Virus record (IMG/VR): IMGVR_UViG_3300046488_000037
Location: 1-23,970 of that record
Reading direction: 5' to 3' (one strand)
From: a virus
Length of the DNA: 23,970 bases
Shown: positions 20,794 through 23,970 of the stretch, in pieces
How the letters are laid out: each line of letters begins with the position of its first letter
Numbering within the stretch: the stretch's first letter is position 1
Notes under the pieces: generated by a model
The model's input: the letters and a program-made list of their open reading frames with translations, nothing else
What the model was told of the DNA's origin: nothing
The model's database searches: none
Made by a program: the position numbers and the translations under genes

Positions 20794-21371
20794 CATGGGT
20801 TGGCCTCAAAAAATGCCATAGCGAAATTGATAGGGCAAAGACTTAATACATTTGGGTCTCTAGATATTTCTTTTCTCTTTCCTATAGCATTTCCTTTAAC
20901 GAATGGGCTAAAAAGAATAGGCCTTTTTGGGAGGTTGAAATATCCCCAAAGAGCTGTGCGCTTGCTCATGTAGCCGCCATATTCGGCATGGGAATATTCA
21001 AAAACAGGCTTTCCCAAAAACCAAGGCAGAAACCCTGTCGCGGGATTTTCAAGCGCCCAAAATTTAAGGGGCATTGACCAATCCCCCTTCCATTGAGTTT
21101 TATTCTGACATTCCCAGATAATCCGCAAGCACTCTTTAACGAGTCGCATCCCTTCCATTAAGTTTCTTGGCGTTTTTGCTTTCGTTCTAGCCATCGAAAA
21201 ATGAGTACATGGTGGATTGGCAATGATTCCGTAGACGTTTGGCGGCGGGGTGTAATTCTCCACGCCGATTTCTTCCCCGATGATCCGAACGTCATAGCCA
21301 GCGTCACGGTATGGCTTAGAGTCAGAGCCTTCCTTAGCGCACAAGTGCAGGATGATCTTGTCAGAGTTCAC
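20793..21371 (-). CDS. DNA cytosine (C5) methyltransferase-like protein
   Basis: 192 residues from GTG 21371, whose AAAGGTGAGG ribosome binding site lies in a repeated boundary element; a longer frame from 21428 would overlap the upstream gene. IILHLCAKEGSDSKPYRDAG then YDVRIIGEE is motif I and the acidic residue. YGIIANPPCTHFSMART holds the Pro-Cys catalytic motif (P-P-C-T-x-F-S). FWALENPATGFLPWF is the E-N-P motif. This is a short phage form about half the length of a standard C5 enzyme, without a clear target-recognition domain. It may modify phage DNA against host restriction. Next to an amino-methyltransferase gene. Confidence 0.75.
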   Translation of the reverse strand: MNSDKIILHLCAKEGSDSKPYRDAGYDVRIIGEEIGVENYTPPPNVYGIIANPPCTHFSMARTKAKTPRNLMEGMRLVKECLRIIWECQNKTQWKGDWSMPLKFWALENPATGFLPWFLGKPVFEYSHAEYGGYMSKRTALWGYFNLPKRPILFSPFVKGNAIGKRKEISRDPNVLSLCPINFAMAFFEANP

Positions 21372-21396
21372 GCCCTCACCTTTCGCGCGGGGGTCA
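21367..21396 (-). repeat. Boundary repeat B, copy 1 (30 bp)
   Basis: Minus strand: TGACCCCCGCGCGAAAGGTG plus AGGGCGTGAA. It begins with the TGA of the 54-residue gene and ends in the GTG start of the cytosine methyltransferase-like gene, with AAAGGTGAGG as the ribosome binding site. Identical to 22263-22292. Confidence 0.85.
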
Positions 21397-21558
21397 TTCG
21401 TAGTATTGGCATATATAATCGTCCCCACGTTCTACCGCTTCCCCGATTTCCTGATCCGTCAAAGCCCAACACAACCACCAGTTACGCTCATGCTTCCACG
21501 TCATACACCCGCAGGGCCAAGGAGAAACAAACGTCATCCCTTCCTTGGCGGGGTTCAT
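21394..21558 (-). CDS. 54-residue Cys/Trp-rich protein, unknown function
   Basis: Starts MNPAKEGMTFVSPWPCGCMT, then WKHERNWWLCWALTDQEIGE and ends in an acidic tail with Cys near the end. AAAGGAG lies 6 nt before the ATG. C-x-C plus two further Cys could bind a metal. The first codons carry repeat C, shared with the start of the frame at 22456. Its TGA opens boundary repeat B. Confidence 0.62.
   Translation of the reverse strand: MNPAKEGMTFVSPWPCGCMTWKHERNWWLCWALTDQEIGEAVERGDDYICQYYE
21538..21553 (-). repeat. Start-associated repeat C, copy 1 (16 bp)
   Basis: Minus strand CCCCGCCAAGGAAGGG, directly after the start codon of the 54-residue gene. Identical to 22430-22445, which lies at the start of another tiny gene. 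Confidence 0.7.
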
Positions 21559-21587
21559 GTAGTCTCCTTTTTTTCTTCACATTTTAC

Positions 21588-21611
21588 CGCCGTCATACTC
21601 GGGCAGGGGGT
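21588..21611 (-). repeat. Boundary repeat A, copy 3 (24 bp)
   Basis: Identical to copies 1 and 2. It starts at the last base of the TGA of the amino-methyltransferase and fills the intergenic space before the ribosome binding site of the 54-residue gene. Confidence 0.85.
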
Positions 21612-22267
21612 CAAAATAGAACTTCTTGAGCAAGACGCTTAACGGCAATCTCGCAGTATTTTTCCTCGATTTCGATACCGATAGCCTTGCGTCCTAAATC
21701 CTTTGCGGCGCGTAGGGTTGTGCCGGAACCCATGAAGGGGTCGAGGATGGTTTGGGCGTCGGGAACAAGACCAAGACACCAGCGCATAACCTCAGTTGGT
21801 TTTTGAGTCGGATGGTATCGTTCTTCTTTCTCTTTCATATTCTGCTGTAGCATCCCCATCCAACGGTGTTTAAACTTACGAACAGCCATATCTAAATTAG
21901 TCCAAGCTAACTCACAATCTGCGTAGCCGTTATCGCCATTGTCTTTATCCCAAACTAACCAACACTTTGAAGCGGGCATACCGAAATAGTTACCACCCCA
22001 TATTATCGACTGAGGAATTTTATCTGTGAATCTTTTAAGAGTGGCTGTATCACATGGCTCTCTATCCCATGTGCCTATGCCGTAGTCTTTTGATGGTGCG
22101 GCGGCTTTACCATGCTGTTTATTAGCTCTAAGGTTACGGTCTGCGCCAATACCATAGGGAGGATCGGTCAACAATAAATCTATCGAGGAATCCAACAATG
22201 ATGACCAAAGCTCACGACAGTCACCGTGGTAGATGGTGATGCCAGGTTCTTCGTAGTAGGGTTTCAC
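21611..22267 (-). CDS. DNA adenine-N6 or cytosine-N4 methyltransferase
   Basis: 218 residues from GTG 22267, supported by the AAAGGTGAGG site inside boundary repeat B; a longer frame from 22357 adds residues encoded by other genes. VKPYYEEPGITIYHGDCREL is the usual N-terminus of this phage group. IDLLLTDPPYGIGADR is catalytic motif IV (D-P-P-Y). YHPTQKPTEVMRWCL is the conserved H-P-[TA]-x-K-P block. TILDPFMGSGTTLRAAKDLG is motif I, followed by IGIEIEEKYCEIAVKRL. The order IV then I makes it a beta-class enzyme. DPPY is compatible with either N6-adenine or N4-cytosine. Confidence 0.9.
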   Translation of the reverse strand: MKPYYEEPGITIYHGDCRELWSSLLDSSIDLLLTDPPYGIGADRNLRANKQHGKAAAPSKDYGIGTWDREPCDTATLKRFTDKIPQSIIWGGNYFGMPASKCWLVWDKDNGDNGYADCELAWTNLDMAVRKFKHRWMGMLQQNMKEKEERYHPTQKPTEVMRWCLGLVPDAQTILDPFMGSGTTLRAAKDLGRKAIGIEIEEKYCEIAVKRLAQEVLF

Positions 22268-22292
22268 GCCCTCACCTTTCGCGCGGGGGTCA
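22263..22292 (-). repeat. Boundary repeat B, copy 2 (30 bp)
   Basis: Identical to 21367-21396. It holds the ribosome binding site and GTG start of the amino-methyltransferase. Here the upstream zinc-ribbon frame reads through the element and stops at the TGA that overlaps the GTG. Confidence 0.85.
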
Positions 22293-22456
22293 GGTCTATT
22301 TGAAACGGGCATGGCTTGTCGTGTTGGGCGTAGTAGGTACAAGAAAACGCTTCCCAACCTTTAAGAACATGAGGACGGCAATCGGCGCACCATTCAAATT
22401 GCGCGGGCCGTCCGCAACATCCACAGAAGCCCTTCCTTGGCGGGGGTTGATTTCAT
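22264..22456 (-). pseudogene. Zinc-ribbon protein gene, apparently frameshifted in a C5 run
   Basis: From ATG 22456 the frame stops after 20 codons. In the next frame a long Cys-rich stretch appears without any start codon: KGFCGCCGRPAQFEWCADCR, then a middle of about 14 residues (AFSCTYYAQHDKPCPFQ), ending at 22264 with a GTGA overlap with the methyltransferase. Removing one C from the CCCCC run (22446-22442) joins ATG and ribbon into a 63-residue protein. Either a sequencing or assembly slip, a decayed gene, or ribosomal slippage. The ATG has a promoter 7 nt upstream of it and no usual ribosome binding site. Confidence 0.55.
22430..22445 (-). repeat. Start-associated repeat C, copy 2 (16 bp)
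   Basis: Identical to 21538-21553. It lies 11 nt after the ATG at 22456 and includes four bases of the C run where the frame breaks. Confidence 0.7.
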
Positions 22457-22492
22457 GTCCACCATCCTAATAAAGCCTTGTACATTTGTCAA
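22457..22492 (-). promoter_or_regulatory. Sigma70-type promoter of the methyltransferase operon
   Basis: TTGACA (22492-22487), a 17-nt spacer, TAGGAT (22469-22464), then 7 nt to the ATG at 22456. Near-leaderless spacing, as at 16.6 kb. It overlaps the divergent promoter at 22478-22506. Confidence 0.6.
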
Positions 22493-22506
22493 CTATGTGC
22501 TAGACT
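22478..22506 (+). promoter_or_regulatory. Probable promoter of the second ribbon-helix-helix gene
   Basis: TTGTAC (22478-22483), a 17-nt spacer, TAGACT (22501-22506). Here the gene start is 18 nt downstream and has its own AAGGAG, so the mRNA has a normal short leader. Overlaps the minus promoter. Confidence 0.5.
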
Positions 22507-22524
22507 TCGGCGCAAGGAGAACTT

Positions 22525-22689
22525 ATGAACCCCAAGAACCGAGACAAACGCTTTATGATCCGAGTTAAGCCCGTCGAATGGCAATTCCTACAGAGAGAAG
22601 CCGACGAGAGATGTCAAAAGGTGTCGGAATATATCCGCGCCGTTCTCTTTGCCAATGCCGTTCTGACTTCCACCGACGATAGAAAATAA
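22525..22689 (+). CDS. Ribbon-helix-helix DNA-binding protein
   Basis: 54 residues: MNPKNRDKRFMIRVKPVEWQ, then READERCQKVSEYIRAVLFA. KRFMIRV is the DNA-contacting strand, EWQFLQREADER the first helix, and SEYIRAVLF the second helix, with the same S-E-Y-[LI]-R signature as the protein at 16570. AAGGAGA lies 5 nt before the ATG. It probably regulates the divergent promoters beside it and perhaps the HNH gene downstream. Confidence 0.75.
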   Translation: MNPKNRDKRFMIRVKPVEWQFLQREADERCQKVSEYIRAVLFANAVLTSTDDRK

Positions 22690-22692
22690 GTG

Positions 22693-22722
22693 TTGACAAG
22701 TGTCCACTACTCCTGATATAAA
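22693..22722 (+). promoter_or_regulatory. Promoter of the second HNH gene
   Basis: TTGACA (22693-22698), an 18-nt spacer, TATAAA (22717-22722), then 5 nt to the ATG at 22728. No ribosome binding site exists between the -10 box and the ATG, so a leaderless mRNA is expected. Confidence 0.65.
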
Positions 22723-22727
22723 TAAGC

Positions 22728-23024
22728 ATGTCCGTTTACCGTGAATCTTGGAAAGAAAGTCTGTACGTTAGGCTCTCTGAAATATATGGAGAAAAATGCT
22801 TGGCCTGTTGGAGGACGTTCACAATAGGCCAATTGAAAGAAAAGCACCCATTAACAATAGACCATATAAAACCTCTTTCTAAGGGCGGTACTTGGAACAT
22901 CGGAAATCTTCAGCTTTTATGTCGCCCCTGTAACTTCAGGAAGCATAGCAAGGTGACAGATTTCAGGAAATGCGCGTATCCGAAAGTGAAACGCCACGAA
23001 AGACCGCGCAACTCTTATGCGTGA
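22728..23024 (+). CDS. HNH endonuclease
   Basis: 98 residues. GEKCLACWRTFTIGQLKEKH gives the first Cys pair (C-x2-C). PLTIDHIKPLSKGGTWNIGN carries the catalytic D-H and the Asn, then LQLLCRPCNFRKHSK completes the zinc ribbon and final His/Asn region. This is a complete canonical HNH domain. It stands free of any intron, between a ribbon-helix-helix gene and a run of tiny genes, with its own promoter. A mobile homing-type nuclease is likely; a packaging HNH is unlikely because it is about 10 kb away from the terminase genes. Confidence 0.87.
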   Translation: MSVYRESWKESLYVRLSEIYGEKCLACWRTFTIGQLKEKHPLTIDHIKPLSKGGTWNIGNLQLLCRPCNFRKHSKVTDFRKCAYPKVKRHERPRNSYA

Positions 23025-23039
23025 CAAAATGGAGGGGCC

Positions 23040-23147
23040 ATGGAAAACAGACCGGCGGGGATCATTCGGTTATTTTGGATGGAACAAATAGTCATTGAAG
23101 AAGACGCCGAGATGTTGGAGCCGATCTACTTGAAGGAGGCCGCATGA
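23040..23147 (+). CDS. 35-residue protein, unknown function
   Basis: MENRPAGIIRLFWMEQIVIE and an acidic second half (EEDAEMLEPIYLKEAA). GGAGGGG lies just before the ATG, and the TGA overlaps the next ATG (ATGA). The good start and coupling support a real micro-gene. Confidence 0.5.
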   Translation: MENRPAGIIRLFWMEQIVIEEDAEMLEPIYLKEAA

Positions 23148-23305
23148 CCATTACGGAAATATCGGCTTGGTACATCGCCTACCGCAAAGCATTACGTATG
23201 GCGCAAGCGGAGCCGTGGAATTTGATCTATCAATACATGGCCGCGAAAGCCTATGCGAAACTAATCTGTTGCCAAGCGATCTACAAAATGGAGGTGACGT
23301 TGTGA
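23144..23305 (+). CDS. 53-residue protein, unknown function
   Basis: MTITEISAWYIAYRKALRMA, then WNLIYQYMAAKAYAKLICCQ: helical, aromatic, with a C-C pair near the end. GGAGG occurs 9 nt before the start, overlapping the upstream gene, and the TGA overlaps the next GTG. Unknown function. Confidence 0.55.
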   Translation: MTITEISAWYIAYRKALRMAQAEPWNLIYQYMAAKAYAKLICCQAIYKMEVTL

Positions 23306-23517
23306 GCGACTATGGGGATTTTAAGCGCGTCCAGATGGAACGCGAGATGGAATACGCCGAACGGGAATGGAAAGCGTTGAACCGTCTTAACCGAAGGCGG
23401 TCATGGTGGACTCGCCGGAGCGAAGAGGTCGGATTTATATTGTGGGTTTTCGCTATCCTCCTGGGCGGGTCGGCGCTGTGGCTGGCGTTAAATGGAGTCG
23501 AGAAATGGTTCCGGTAG
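23302..23517 (+). CDS. Small single-pass membrane protein
   Basis: 71 residues from GTG 23302, preceded by GGAGG; a longer frame from 23167 is the shadow of the preceding gene. The N-terminal 45 residues are charged and helical (EREMEYAEREWKALNRLNRR), followed by one membrane segment, VGFILWVFAILLGGSALWLA, and a short tail. Arg clusters before the segment suggest the N-terminus is inside. Role unknown; a holin is possible but there is no lysis gene nearby. Confidence 0.6.
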   Translation: MSDYGDFKRVQMEREMEYAEREWKALNRLNRRRSWWTRRSEEVGFILWVFAILLGGSALWLALNGVEKWFR

Positions 23518-23558
23518 TCTGTTGCGACATGTGCACATATTACGATAAGGAGATTAAC

Positions 23559-23774
23559 ATGACATGTGCGAAATGTAACAAGACAGCGGCGGCATTATAC
23601 GGTATTCCAACAGGACGATTCGCCCACATGCCGGACCCAATGGCTCCCAAGTATTGTTATGAGTGCTATGTCGAAGGCTACGGCACCGATGAAGAGCGGG
23701 AAGCGCTGGCAGAAGAGAAGCAGATTGACCAGGCGATTGAATCCGACATCGAATATCAATGCCACGGGATATGA
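23559..23774 (+). CDS. Zinc-ribbon-like protein, unknown function
   Basis: 71 residues from ATG 23559, chosen for the strong AAGGAG 6 nt upstream. MTCAKCNKTAAALYGIPTGR and APKYCYECYVEGYGTDEERE hold two C-x2-C pairs about 30 residues apart, a zinc ribbon. The tail is acidic. An in-frame ATG at 23505 would add 18 residues with three more Cys (VCCDMC) and overlap the membrane protein gene by 13 nt; it has a weaker GGAG. Both starts are possible. Confidence 0.6.
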   Translation: MTCAKCNKTAAALYGIPTGRFAHMPDPMAPKYCYECYVEGYGTDEEREALAEEKQIDQAIESDIEYQCHGI

Positions 23775-23944
23775 ACCGCCACCTCGAACGGCAGAAGTTA
23801 TTGAACCGCTTGAATCTCTTGGAGTCGCAGTACCAAGAAACCATATTAGAGGTCCGATCTATCGTGTTAAAGCGCGGCAGGATACTCGAAGAAAAAGAAA
23901 AGATAATAAGACTTCTAGACAATAACGAAAACAATTTGAAATAG
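23771..23944 (+). CDS. 57-residue coiled-coil protein
   Basis: Start at ATG 23771, overlapping the preceding TGA (ATGA); an in-frame ATG at 23759 is an alternative. MNRHLERQKLLNRLNLLESQ and KRGRILEEKEKIIRLLDNNE form an almost continuous heptad helix. The gene-free tail of the window (23945-23970) contains a short GGCGT-TAA-ACGCC hairpin. Function unknown. Confidence 0.55.
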   Translation: MNRHLERQKLLNRLNLLESQYQETILEVRSIVLKRGRILEEKEKIIRLLDNNENNLK

Positions 23945-23970
23945 AAGCCGTGGCGGGCGTTAAACGCCGG

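Noticed and set aside
20793-22357. Longer N-termini with DPRAKGEGV for both DNA methyltransferases
   Set aside because: The extra residues are the translation of boundary repeat B; the repeat's AAAGGTGAGG and GTG mark the true starts, and homologous enzymes begin near that point.
23554-23934. 126-codon minus-strand frame and a 119-codon plus-strand frame at the right end
   Set aside because: Both overlap the zinc-ribbon and coiled-coil genes, which have ribosome binding sites and stop/start overlaps; the alternatives have neither.
1-23970. CRISPR array, integrase, attachment site, insertion sequence
   Set aside because: No evenly spaced repeat-spacer series, recombinase motif or terminal inverted repeat with transposase was seen; the only short repeats are the boundary elements at 20.6-22.4 kb.

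Overview
The window is part of the genome of a tailed double-stranded DNA phage (Caudoviricetes). The evidence is a head-packaging module on the minus strand in the usual order: small terminase, large terminase, portal, scaffold-like protein, N4-gp56-type major capsid protein. Densely packed small phage genes with ATGA, GTGA and TAATG overlaps surround it. The host cannot be named. The promoters are canonical sigma70-type and the ribosome binding sites are AGGAGG-like, so a bacterial host is expected. No tRNA, CRISPR array, integrase, lysis or tail gene is seen, so the window is a fragment of a larger genome.

Layout. 1-5.4 kb (minus): a head-tail-adaptor-like gene cut by the window edge, preceded in transcription by four glycosyltransferases, one SAM methyltransferase and two tiny proteins. 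This sugar-modification cassette sits between the capsid gene and the adaptor gene. 5.4-7.1 kb: the major capsid gene, split by a group I intron whose conserved helices can be paired by eye and which carries a LAGLIDADG homing endonuclease. 7.2-13.8 kb: scaffold-like protein, portal, three small proteins, large terminase, a 45-residue gene and small terminase. 13.9-16.6 kb: an FkbM-like methyltransferase preceded by a chain of very small, often Cys-rich genes, all reading leftward from a promoter at 16.6 kb. 16.6-17.7 kb (plus): an HNH endonuclease and small genes. 17.7-18.5 kb (minus): three small genes. 18.54-18.73 kb: an AT-rich, repeat-bearing, gene-free stretch that could be an origin, followed by a probable terminator. 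18.7-20.5 kb (minus): a DUF3987-like ATPase and a partner gene behind a promoter and a leader that can fold as a long H-type pseudoknot. 20.6-22.5 kb (minus): two DNA methyltransferases and tiny genes joined by short repeats placed exactly at gene boundaries. 22.5-23.9 kb (plus): a ribbon-helix-helix protein, a second HNH endonuclease and a run of tiny genes.

How it fits together. The capsid, portal and terminase genes build and fill the head. The glycosyltransferases probably decorate a virion protein or alter the host surface. The DNA methyltransferases probably protect phage DNA. The homing-type nucleases (one LAGLIDADG, two HNH) are mobile passengers. The two HNH genes each lie beside a ribbon-helix-helix gene, and their promoters place the predicted RNA start at or next to the start codon (leaderless).

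Most notable observations: the capsid-gene group I intron; the recurring leaderless promoter design with a shared GCTATAC box; the pseudoknot leader; the gene-boundary repeats; and the glycosylation cassette inside the structural module.
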